IMG/VR virus record: IMGVR_UViG_3300009183_000139
Location: 1 to 44,348 of that record
DNA from: a virus
DNA length: 44,348 bases
Strand: one strand, 5' to 3'
A model generated the notes under the pieces. It was not told the DNA's origin. It saw nothing but the letters and a program-made list of their open reading frames with translations, and did no database searches. Below are positions 8,158 to 15,141 of this stretch, in pieces (positions within the stretch are counted from its first letter, which is position 1; each line of letters opens with the position of its first letter). The translations under genes were made by a program, and so were the position numbers.

Positions 8158-9855
8158 CTAGTCAATCTCACTGCATAATTCACTTATGATTTGACTGATA
8201 TTGGGCTGCAATCTTAAATGAGCAAGTTTTCTTGATGTGTCTTTTGACAAGAATTTTGTAATGTATAAAATAAAATTTTTGTCTTTGGCCAATGTGATTC
8301 CATATGATATGGGCTCGCATGACAACACAACCGGCTGGTCAGAAAAATCTTTTGTGAAATAGAATTTTTGTTCGGTAGACCAGTTGATATAAAGATTATT
8401 GCATAAACTATGATACTGGTGGCTGGTCAAAAAGTCATCAATTATTGGCTCAATCTCTATGTGCGACCCGGCTTGTTGTGTCAGCACAAATTTTATCACA
8501 CTTAGTGCATTGTAGACTCCTGACAGCACTGTCATTTCTACCAGCTGTTTTTGATCAAAAGACACACACTTTTTAGGAATCTCGCTGGTGTAAAAATCAA
8601 AACCAGGATCAATACGTGTGGATTTTACATATTCAAATTGAAATCGGCGTTGATACTCAGGGTCGTACATGGCAGGACTGGCCGGCAATGGTTCATTCAA
8701 AAACACAATGGGCAATATGTTTGCCTCAGTTATCTGACGCAGTGTTTGCCGCCAGGTCAAGGGAGTTTGTCCAGGTAATCCGTAGATCAATTGTGCTTTT
8801 ACAATCAACTGAGGATGTTTGGTCACCAGTTCACGGGCCATGGCAGCATGAGTTTCCCAACCAACATCTGGACGATCAATGTTTTTTAATATTTCTTCAT
8901 TGGTGTCTTGTATGGAAAAATTTAATGTTTTTTGTACCAGGCCGCTTTCGGCCATGATGTTGAAAATTTTTAAATTTACATCTTTGCGTAGTTTGCTGTA
9001 GTTGCCGCTGATTTTGAATCCAGCATTTTGTTGCAGATTTTTTTGTGCAAAATACTCTATCATGGCAACATCTTCGTCGTACTGCCCAACGTTGGCATCT
9101 GACAGGTAAATTTGTTTGATTCCTAATTCGTAAAACAAATCAATTTCTTCCTGGTAGGTATTTTTTCGTCGCGATATTTTATTTCCTAGCCCGCTGTTCC
9201 AATCACAAAAGGTACACGAATAAGGGCAACCTCTTGTCAAGGTGTACGGCAGATATAAAACACCGTTGCGTTCCAGCAGAGTGCGAGTCATTTCAGCAAA
9301 CAGTTTTCTATTGTGCGTAAATGGACTTGTACTGATCATTTTTACAAACTTGTAATCTGCTGTGATTGTTTGCCCAGTGTTGGAATTTACCCATCCACAG
9401 TTGCTAGTGTTAAATGCTATCAACGGAGTTTTACCAACCAGACTTTTGATTATGTCTGCAAATGCCTGTTCGCCTGCGCCGTAAACTGCATAATCAATAT
9501 ATGGATTTTTTTCAAAAAATGCTGGGTCAAGGTTGATGTTGATACTGGGCCCACCGGCAATGATCTTGACACGTGCGGATAACTGTGGTTTGATTTTGCT
9601 CAGTTGATCGGTCAAGTAGTCATGATTCCACATGTAATGACTGGTACAAAGCACATCAGGTTTATGCTGTTCCACATAGTCCAGTAACTCTTTATTGGTC
9701 AATGTTTGTTGAATAGGAACCAACCATTCCAATTGATCAGCAATCTCTGGGTAGGTTACATCAACATAAGTTTTCAAATGTAACACCGCTGGATACAGCC
9801 AAGATTTTGTTCCACCAGCATGATACAGCAGTATACGAAATCGTTGACCCGTCAT
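8158..9855 (-). CDS. B12-binding-type radical SAM enzyme
   Basis: This 565-residue protein has an N-terminal Rossmann-like domain (about residues 1-150, with KIIAGGPSIN and a YGAGEQAFADII segment typical of cobalamin-binding radical SAM proteins). The radical SAM core carries CPYSCTFC with C210, C214 and C217 binding the 4Fe-4S cluster, followed by SDANVG and LIYGLPGQT strands. The canonical DxHxxG cobalamin loop is not evident, so B12 binding is doubtful. The substrate is unknown; a methylation or rearrangement is possible. It sits 3 bp after the IscU stop and is followed by IscA, a context suggesting that the two assembly proteins supply its cluster. Confidence 0.88.
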   Translation of the reverse strand: MTGQRFRILLYHAGGTKSWLYPAVLHLKTYVDVTYPEIADQLEWLVPIQQTLTNKELLDYVEQHKPDVLCTSHYMWNHDYLTDQLSKIKPQLSARVKIIAGGPSININLDPAFFEKNPYIDYAVYGAGEQAFADIIKSLVGKTPLIAFNTSNCGWVNSNTGQTITADYKFVKMISTSPFTHNRKLFAEMTRTLLERNGVLYLPYTLTRGCPYSCTFCDWNSGLGNKISRRKNTYQEEIDLFYELGIKQIYLSDANVGQYDEDVAMIEYFAQKNLQQNAGFKISGNYSKLRKDVNLKIFNIMAESGLVQKTLNFSIQDTNEEILKNIDRPDVGWETHAAMARELVTKHPQLIVKAQLIYGLPGQTPLTWRQTLRQITEANILPIVFLNEPLPASPAMYDPEYQRRFQFEYVKSTRIDPGFDFYTSEIPKKCVSFDQKQLVEMTVLSGVYNALSVIKFVLTQQAGSHIEIEPIIDDFLTSHQYHSLCNNLYINWSTEQKFYFTKDFSDQPVVLSCEPISYGITLAKDKNFILYITKFLSKDTSRKLAHLRLQPNISQIISELCSEID

Positions 9856-9858
9856 GAA

Positions 9859-10230
9859 TCAATGTTTCTTTCGATAGTCTTCCACTGCGGCTTTTATAGC
9901 ATCTTCAGCAAGAATAGAACAATGAATCTTGACTGGTGGCAGTGCGAGTTCCTGAGCAATCTCTGAATTTTTAAGAGCTGCTGCCTCGTCAAGTGTTCGT
10001 CCTTTAACCCACTCGGTAACAAGAGAGGATGAGGCAATGGCACTTCCGCATCCGTATGTTTTGAACCTGGCATCTGTGATAATTCCGTTTTCAACTTTGA
10101 TTTGCAATTTCATCACATCGCCGCAGGCCGGTGCTCCCACCATGCCTGTGCCAATGGTGTCGTCAAGTTCAAACTTGCCCACATTGCGTGGATTTTCGTA
10201 GTGATCAATTACTTTTTCTGAATAGGCCAT
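9859..10230 (-). CDS. iscU: Fe-S cluster scaffold, IscU family
   Basis: This 123-residue protein is an IscU-type scaffold on which 2Fe-2S clusters form before transfer. It begins with YSEKVIDHYENPRNVG, the family signature, and has all cluster ligands: C36 and D38 in ACGD, C61 in YGCGSA, and H103-C104 in KIHCSILAED. The LPPVK motif recognised by the HscA-type chaperone is conserved at residues 97-101, so it may work with the host chaperone. No cysteine desulphurase is in the window, so sulphur would come from the host IscS. A consensus sigma70 promoter lies 18 bp upstream of the start. Confidence 0.95.
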   Translation of the reverse strand: MAYSEKVIDHYENPRNVGKFELDDTIGTGMVGAPACGDVMKLQIKVENGIITDARFKTYGCGSAIASSSLVTEWVKGRTLDEAAALKNSEIAQELALPPVKIHCSILAEDAIKAAVEDYRKKH

Positions 10231-10247
10231 GTGATATTCCTTCGCTA

Positions 10248-10276
10248 ATTATAGCGTATTTACTAACAAGTGTCAA
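10248..10276 (-). promoter_or_regulatory. Sigma70 promoter of the iscU operon
   Basis: On the minus strand the -35 box is TTGACA (10276-10271), the spacer is exactly 17 bp, and the -10 box is TATAAT (10253-10248). Both boxes are full consensus. The promoter lies in the 55-bp gap between the 10286 gene stop and iscU, the only sizeable gap of this region. The spacer also contains AGTAAATA, which resembles a late box. Confidence 0.85.
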
Positions 10277-10285
10277 TGAGAATGG

Positions 10286-10639
10286 TTATACGCCGCGGTC
10301 TTTGCCGGCAGCTGATTTGGCCGAGGCGGCCACAATATCTTGTGCTTTGTTCACCGGCATCTCGGTTGCACCAGTGTTGGCACCTTTGTACATGATCACA
10401 CCAGGTTTGCTGGGATCAATTGGTTCTAACACACTGTCCAAGGGTGGCGTACTCACCACGCTGATAATATTACGTTGATTGACTGGAAATCCCAAACTTT
10501 GTGCGGCACTTATAAATGCATCAGTACTGATTTGCTTTTGTGCATTTTCGTCATCTGCGCGGCCTGAAAGAAAATTCACCAAACCCATCAGTTTGTTTGG
10601 GTCTAGTGAATTTGAATTTTCGACTTCGTCGATTCTCAT
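10286..10639 (-). CDS. Hypothetical protein
   Basis: A 117-residue soluble protein that I do not recognise. The first part (DEVENSNSLDPNKLMGLVNFLSGR) resembles short conserved phage proteins with a helical N-terminus; the C-terminus is low-complexity Ala/Lys-rich. A segment LGFPVNQRNIISVVSTPPLDSVLEPID is the most structured-looking part. Its ATG overlaps the stop of the upstream gene (TAATG), so it is translated with the structural-type genes from about 10.6 to 12 kb. A virion or assembly role is inferred from position only. Confidence 0.65.
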   Translation of the reverse strand: MRIDEVENSNSLDPNKLMGLVNFLSGRADDENAQKQISTDAFISAAQSLGFPVNQRNIISVVSTPPLDSVLEPIDPSKPGVIMYKGANTGATEMPVNKAQDIVAASAKSAAGKDRGV

Positions 10640-11535
10640 TATCTACGTGCTCGGCCCAGTGCGGCTCCGGCTGGTGCAGGTTCTTCAGCACCCATTTCAG
10701 CACCCATTTCAGCACCCATTTCAGCACCTAGATCAGCGCCAACATCGGCACCCATTTCAGCACCAGGTACTGGGGCAGGTGCAGCACCTGGCATGCCACT
10801 GGCGGCCATGCTGGTGTCTAGTGCGGCAGGTTGACCTGTTACCACACCCAAGGCTGTTTCTAACTGTTGTTTGGAACCTTGCAAGTTTTGCACAAGGCCT
10901 TGCAATGCCGCAGTTACATCACTGTTGAATTGTGTGGCTTGTTCCATGCCAATTTGATTACGGATTGAGTCAACCAAGGCAGGCAGTTCTTTGAATTGCA
11001 TCTCTGTGGTGTCTTCCAGCATTGATTGCATTTTGTCCACCATGTCTTGTGCAGCCAACACCACTTGTGCCTGCTGAACTTCGGATTCTTTCAAGAACTG
11101 GTATGCTCTACGCAAACGGCTTTCGGCAGTCAGTGTGGCCTGTGCATTGATTAGTTCTTGTTCTTCAGGGGAAGGCTCCTGACCTTTAGCCAGTTTGTCT
11201 TTGGCTGCCTTGAGCTTGGCCGCGGCTGCTGGATCAGCTGCCACGTTGCCTGTTGGCTTCATCGCGGCACCTGCTGGTGGTACCATGTCTTCGCTCACGC
11301 GGTGAGCCAGTGCCTGTTCCATCATGACCAGTTTCAAATACGCAGGGTTGCGTTCACTGGTGTGACGACCGGTGCCACGCTGATGTTCAGCAATCACGCC
11401 ACGCACACGTTTCAACATGGCCTGTGCTTCACGCACTGTGAGCCGGTTCACAGGCATTTTTGTACCAAAATAACTTTCAAATACTTGGGCTACTTGGCGG
11501 CTCTTTTTTGGTGTGGCCAGTTCGGTTAATTTCAT
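10639..11535 (-). CDS. Hypothetical structural-region protein with GAEM repeats
   Basis: This 298-residue protein has three parts: a basic helical N-terminus (residues 1-85, including VAQVFESYFGTKMP), a long helical or coiled-coil middle (about 120-230), and a low-complexity C-terminus of Gly-Ala-Glu-Met repeats encoded by a 12-nt tandem repeat. The first part resembles a conserved protein of marine T4-like phages that lies among virion genes; I cannot give it a function. It has an AGAGGA ribosome site and a late-type box GCTAAATA 24 nt before the ATG. It is coupled to the 10286 gene downstream. Confidence 0.7.
   Translation of the reverse strand: MKLTELATPKKSRQVAQVFESYFGTKMPVNRLTVREAQAMLKRVRGVIAEHQRGTGRHTSERNPAYLKLVMMEQALAHRVSEDMVPPAGAAMKPTGNVAADPAAAAKLKAAKDKLAKGQEPSPEEQELINAQATLTAESRLRRAYQFLKESEVQQAQVVLAAQDMVDKMQSMLEDTTEMQFKELPALVDSIRNQIGMEQATQFNSDVTAALQGLVQNLQGSKQQLETALGVVTGQPAALDTSMAASGMPGAAPAPVPGAEMGADVGADLGAEMGAEMGAEMGAEEPAPAGAALGRARR
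10687..10728. repeat. 12-nt tandem repeat coding GAEM units
   Basis: Three and a half exact copies of agcacccatttc run from 10687 to 10728 inside the 10639-11535 gene, each coding Gly-Ala-Glu-Met on the minus strand. A degenerate continuation (GADV, GADL) extends to about 10765. The unit is in frame, so copy-number change would alter protein length without a frameshift. Confidence 0.85.
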
Positions 11536-11984
11536 TTGGCAAATCCTCTTAGTTGTAGATATTTAGCCGAATTTAAACATTTTTCAAGTTCTTGATTCAG
11601 CAGTGTAAGGTTCTCAATTTTGGGTGCAAGTTTGGTGTGCACCATTTCACGGAATTCAGGGCGACTACTACCATCTGCTTGCCCGCGTCGGCAATGGATA
11701 TCAGCAGTGAGCGTTTGTTTTTTGTTGTCCAGTATGCGGATGTTTTGTGCTAGTCTGTACTGTTGTAAATGATCAGCCACACACCAAGACATGGCTGTTC
11801 GTTTACTGCTGAATGTGCTCACCAGATCATCATTGTGGTACACAGCAAAACCTGCTGATTGTGGTTTTACATGATAACGTCCAAACGCTACATATCCACC
11901 TTGTTCGTCATCAATTATGAGTTCGGTGTACACACGCTTGAGCTCGCGTTCAGCAAAGCGTTCTAATTTTTGATCACGGGTCAT
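11532..11984 (-). CDS. Hypothetical protein
   Basis: A 150-residue protein that I do not recognise. The start is taken as the ATG at 11984, which overlaps the stop of the upstream gene (ATGA); a longer reading from 12014 would run back through that gene. The protein is charged, with an N-terminal ERFAERELKRVYTELIIDD helix, a central small beta region (GGYVAFGRYHVKPQSAGFAVYHNDDLV) and a C-terminal helix. Its stop overlaps the next ATG. It lies in the late transcription unit that starts near 12273. Confidence 0.65.
   Translation of the reverse strand: MTRDQKLERFAERELKRVYTELIIDDEQGGYVAFGRYHVKPQSAGFAVYHNDDLVSTFSSKRTAMSWCVADHLQQYRLAQNIRILDNKKQTLTADIHCRRGQADGSSRPEFREMVHTKLAPKIENLTLLNQELEKCLNSAKYLQLRGFAK
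11560..11567 (-). promoter_or_regulatory. Putative T4-type late promoter box
   Basis: GCTAAATA on the minus strand, 24 nt upstream of the ATG at 11535, inside the 3' end of the preceding gene. Identical to the boxes at 7109-7116 and 17001-17008 and at the same distance from a start codon. Confidence 0.5.
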
Positions 11985-12247
11985 AGTGTTTTTACATAGT
12001 GAGTGGCCAGCCACCCCACGATGCCTAGCAGCACACCAATGATGCCTATGCCCCAGGTAATGATTTGATCGTTGCGTTTTTCGCCCATCTTGCGCACAAT
12101 GCCATGCACTTCAGTGACCATGTGTTTGACGTGACCAACTTCTTGTTCCACTGTTTCTATCTTGAGTTCCAGCATGCGGTAACGTTCAGCACATAACTCC
12201 ACGTGGGCTTCGAGGCTTTTCTTTTCAATGTCAGTAGTATCAACCAT
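11981..12247 (-). CDS. Small membrane protein, XhlA or holin-accessory-like
   Basis: This 88-residue protein has an N-terminal coiled coil (residues 5-58, heptads such as LELKIETVEQEVGHVKHMV) and one C-terminal transmembrane helix (IITWGIGIIGVLLGIVGWLA, about residues 63-82) with a short basic tail. This layout matches haemolysin XhlA-like or holin-accessory proteins of phages, so a role in lysis or membrane anchoring is plausible but not shown. A GGAG ribosome site lies 9 nt before the ATG, and a late-type box CATAAATA sits 18 nt upstream. It overlaps both neighbouring genes by 4-8 nt. Confidence 0.7.
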   Translation of the reverse strand: MVDTTDIEKKSLEAHVELCAERYRMLELKIETVEQEVGHVKHMVTEVHGIVRKMGEKRNDQIITWGIGIIGVLLGIVGWLATHYVKTL

Positions 12248-12683
12248 GGTCAGGCTCCAATGACGTATTTATGGCAGTAAACCAAATGTTCTGATTGGTT
12301 CCTTGAGCATGCAGTGTGGCGGTGACCGCTTCTGCTTCATCCAGGCCTGTGACCATGGGCACAGCTTCACAGTCTGCCACCAGCCCTGCTAGATCACTGC
12401 TGCCAAACTCACTGCTGAGAACCCCTTCTGCTTCTACTTCAAACGCAAAGTGCCAACCATCCGTGTGCTTGGTAGGCGGTACAACATTCATGGGCTGTGT
12501 TCTTAAGCTGACAATTTGCAATAGGCTTTCCCAGTTGCGTTGTTGATTACGACTGCGGTTCCACTGTTCAGGCGTGTCAATTGTGAGTCCTGTTTTTGTG
12601 ACAAAAGGCAACTGTTGTGGTCGGAGATGTCCTGTGACACCAGTATGGGTACAATCAAAAAGGGTACGGCACAAGACTTTCAT
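12240..12683 (-). CDS. Hypothetical protein
   Basis: A 147-residue protein without a recognisable family. I take the start at the ATG at 12683 (MKVLCRTLFDCTHTGVTGH); an ATG at 12692 and a TTG at 12704 are possible. A run of small, regularly spaced beta-like segments and an acidic region (GSSDLAGLVADCEAVPMVTG) are visible, with no membrane segment. It lies just after the terminator of the 12755-13162 gene, and its stop overlaps the start of the XhlA-like gene by 8 nt. Upstream GTTAAATA at 12692-12699 resembles a late box but would leave almost no leader. Confidence 0.6.
   Translation of the reverse strand: MKVLCRTLFDCTHTGVTGHLRPQQLPFVTKTGLTIDTPEQWNRSRNQQRNWESLLQIVSLRTQPMNVVPPTKHTDGWHFAFEVEAEGVLSSEFGSSDLAGLVADCEAVPMVTGLDEAEAVTATLHAQGTNQNIWFTAINTSLEPDHG
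12266..12273 (-). promoter_or_regulatory. Putative T4-type late promoter
   Basis: The minus strand reads CATAAATA, one mismatch from the T4 late consensus TATAAATA, within the longer word CATAAATACGT that is repeated exactly at the promoter near 21984. It lies 18 nt before the ATG of the XhlA-like gene. Confidence 0.65.
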
Positions 12684-12702
12684 TATGTGCATATTTAACG
12701 CC

Positions 12703-12737
12703 AAAAAGAAACCCTGGATTTTTTACGTCCAGGGTTT
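12703..12737 (-). terminator. Rho-independent terminator of the 12755 gene
   Basis: A perfect 10-bp inverted repeat, AAACCCTGGA (12709-12718) and TCCAGGGTTT (12728-12737), encloses a 9-nt loop. Reading on the minus strand the stem is followed by TTTCTTTTT. It begins 18 bp after the stop codon of the small late gene 12755-13162. Confidence 0.85.
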
Positions 12738-12754
12738 GGTTGGAACTAAACTGA

Positions 12755-13162
12755 TTACAGGTTAGTAAATGTTGCACTAGCAGCAACGTTGCCGGTTGGG
12801 ATACCAATGTTCAAGCCGCCTGTGGCATTGGCTGTTTGAGCAGCGGCAACCAAGGTAGCTGTGGTGTAAGCACCTGTTGGGTAGATAGCCAAGTTGATTG
12901 TGCCAGCTGTTGCACCTGCTTGGTACATAGCAATAGTGCCAGTTTGTTGGATTGCTGTCAACACATTGTTTAAGTAACCGTTGACGTTACCAGCATTGGT
13001 AAGGGCAGCGTTGGCTGTGAGTGAGAAGAAGTCCAGTTTTGGACCAGCAACTTGTACTGGGCCTTGTGCCGCAACGTTGGCTGTGCCAGATATACTGCCA
13101 TTAGCAACGTCCAGTGCAAATACTGGTTGTGTAGTTCCATTTACTTTTGTAAATTGTGCCAT
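12755..13162 (-). CDS. Small virion-type protein, monocistronic late gene
   Basis: This 135-residue protein is Ala/Thr/Gly/Asn-rich, has no cysteine and few charged residues, and looks like an all-beta structural protein (AQFTKVNGTTQPVFALDVANG at the start). It is the only gene in its unit: an exact TATAAATA late box lies 44 nt before its ATG, an AAAGGAAA ribosome site follows, and a strong terminator closes it. This arrangement suggests high late expression, as for a head decoration or fibre component. The family is not identified. Confidence 0.75.
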   Translation of the reverse strand: MAQFTKVNGTTQPVFALDVANGSISGTANVAAQGPVQVAGPKLDFFSLTANAALTNAGNVNGYLNNVLTAIQQTGTIAMYQAGATAGTINLAIYPTGAYTTATLVAAAQTANATGGLNIGIPTGNVAASATFTNL

Positions 13163-13206
13163 GATAAATTTCCTTTAGGGTTAAGTGGTCTCGGTGGACC
13201 TGCTTT

Positions 13207-13214
13207 TATTTATA
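13207..13214 (-). promoter_or_regulatory. Consensus T4-type late promoter
   Basis: TATAAATA on the minus strand, an exact match to the T4 late -10 box, 44 nt upstream of the ATG at 13162 and within a short gene-free gap (13163-13227). No -35 element is expected for this class. Confidence 0.8.
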
Positions 13215-13227
13215 CCTTTGGTAAAAA

Positions 13228-15141
13228 TTACCCCGGTTGTGGATTATTTCTAGCCGCATTTCTTGCTGTAAAGTCAAATCTATTTACCGCTTTGCCATAA
13301 CCTGCAGGGGTGGCCATGACCCAGCCCTCGTGCCCAGGATCCTTTAAATCCAGCTGGCGTAGCACACCTAATTTTAAATCATGCAACATTATAAACAAGG
13401 TAAATGCCGCTGCCATGCCTTGTGTGTTTGAAGTAGGGCTCTGCAAGTATTCCACAATGTTAGCAAATTTACGTGGGCTTACCTTGGTTTGTAACCATTC
13501 ACCAAATCCTGGCAGCAAATTGTCAAAGTTGCCACTGCTTTTAATTCTGTAGTTGATGTAGTCCACACACAGTTTTGCTAAATCTGTGATCTGTTGTGCT
13601 CGCAGTTCTGCAGGATTAAACAAGGTATCAATGGCAGAACCGTGGCTGGCAATCAAAGATTTGATTTGTTTGACTTGTTCAATGTCAGGAGTCATTTCTT
13701 TGGCAAATATGGGTTCAATCAACAACAAGCCCGGAACATCGTTAAACTTCACCCGTTTCAGTGGCTGCTTGGGTTCACCTGCATCTGAGTACATGGTGTG
13801 CATGGCAATTCCAATTTCGCTGTTGCCTATGCGCTGTCCTAGAGAACTTTTTGCAGGAATACGATATTGTACAGTGTTGGGTTTGAACACATAGTTTCCG
13901 GATTCCAAAGGCGGAGTATTTTGATACAACAAGTCGCCTTGTACATAGCCACGAAAGTTTGTGGGCAATGCTGCTTCTAATGCAGGGAACAATCTAGCAT
14001 AGGTCTGAATTAATGCACTTCTATCACCCGAACGTGTGCGCTGTATCTGCGCCATCATTTCTGGCGAAGTGGCCAGTCCATCATACCCTTTGGCTTCAAA
14101 CCCTGATCCGTCTGTGAGTACAAACTCTCCGGTGTCGGGCTTGCGTCCAAAGTATACAGCAGGCATGCCGTCCCATTTGACACTGGTTGTAGTGCCAGGA
14201 CTAACAGCGGCATGATCAAGTATGCTCAATGCTTCTGTCGCACCGCGCGAACCTTTGCGAAAGATTAAATCTTCCAAGTGTTCAATGCCCTTGGCTCTGC
14301 CGCCCACATTGCCTTCATCAGCTTCGTAGATTCTATAGGGATTGGCTGCTTCGCGTTCTACCAAGGGCTGCATGCCTTGGTTCACAATCCTATCACGTAG
14401 GCGTGCCAGGAAGTAGGTGTCTGTATTTTCTGTCACAGCGTCAGGCTGTGGTAAACCTTCTTTGGTCAAGTACTCACGGAAGTCTCGGATCTTGACTTCC
14501 CGATCTTTGTCTCGAGTCAAGGCAGCAAATATGGTTTCCACTGTGCTGAGATTGGCTCGTGTGGCACTGGGTCCAAGGATCATACGTGCTGCCTCGTCAG
14601 GATCCATGGTCAACAATTCATTACTGGTCCTACTGAACACACCATTGGCGCCTATTTTGAGTCCCAGTTGTTTGGCAATGCTTGACATCAACACAGCACG
14701 GTTCATGCCTTTGTAGGCTGATCCTGCGCCTTGGTTGTAGTAGAATGTGCCCCAGTCCAGGTTGGGGAAGAACATGAAGTCTGTTTGCACATAGCCCAGT
14801 TCGGGACGTCCTTGAATGGGTGTGCGCAGGTGTACTTCGCCGCCTTTTTTGATCCACTCTGCAGGAGGCAGTTTGTGACTGGCAATCCACTGTGTGAGTT
14901 TGGCAGCCAATTGATCTTTGGAAATTTCACCAGCGTCCACAGCCAGGTCCATGTCACCAGATGTGGCGGCCTTGCCGGTTGAGCCCAACCAACGCTCGCG
15001 TGGAAATTGCAAACCTGTGAGCTGTTCCAGCCAGGCCACAGTGGCAGGTACATCGCTTTGGTTGATACGTTGTGTGAGTGGTTGGCCATCTGCATCTTTG
15101 AATACATTGCCACCTTCTAATAACATGCGTAGGCTTTTCAT
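13228..15141 (-). CDS. Putative two-domain nucleotidyltransferase
   Basis: This 637-residue protein appears to join two nucleotidyltransferase modules. The N-terminal part has a pol-beta-type site: G53-S54, then D63-x-D65 in SGDMDLAVD, and a third Asp at D121 in GYVQTDFMFF. The C-terminal half has SVKWDGMPAVYF with K322-W-D-G, the motif I pattern of ATP-dependent ligases and capping enzymes, followed by FRGYVQGDLLY near residue 390 as a possible motif III. Function is not known; RNA or DNA end modification is possible. It overlaps the preceding gene by ATGA and lies among structural genes, which is an odd place for such an enzyme. Confidence 0.65.
   Translation of the reverse strand: MKSLRMLLEGGNVFKDADGQPLTQRINQSDVPATVAWLEQLTGLQFPRERWLGSTGKAATSGDMDLAVDAGEISKDQLAAKLTQWIASHKLPPAEWIKKGGEVHLRTPIQGRPELGYVQTDFMFFPNLDWGTFYYNQGAGSAYKGMNRAVLMSSIAKQLGLKIGANGVFSRTSNELLTMDPDEAARMILGPSATRANLSTVETIFAALTRDKDREVKIRDFREYLTKEGLPQPDAVTENTDTYFLARLRDRIVNQGMQPLVEREAANPYRIYEADEGNVGGRAKGIEHLEDLIFRKGSRGATEALSILDHAAVSPGTTTSVKWDGMPAVYFGRKPDTGEFVLTDGSGFEAKGYDGLATSPEMMAQIQRTRSGDRSALIQTYARLFPALEAALPTNFRGYVQGDLLYQNTPPLESGNYVFKPNTVQYRIPAKSSLGQRIGNSEIGIAMHTMYSDAGEPKQPLKRVKFNDVPGLLLIEPIFAKEMTPDIEQVKQIKSLIASHGSAIDTLFNPAELRAQQITDLAKLCVDYINYRIKSSGNFDNLLPGFGEWLQTKVSPRKFANIVEYLQSPTSNTQGMAAAFTLFIMLHDLKLGVLRQLDLKDPGHEGWVMATPAGYGKAVNRFDFTARNAARNNPQPG

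Noticed and set aside
10687-10765. Short tandem repeats considered as a CRISPR array
   Set aside because: The 12-nt units have no spacers and are in frame in a protein gene.
10479-10928. Plus-strand frame with FQHPFQHPFQH repeats
   Set aside because: Shadow of the GAEM tandem repeat of the minus-strand gene.
12692-12699. GTTAAATA as a late promoter for the 12240 gene
   Set aside because: It would leave practically no leader before the ATG at 12683 and overlaps the alternative start at 12692.
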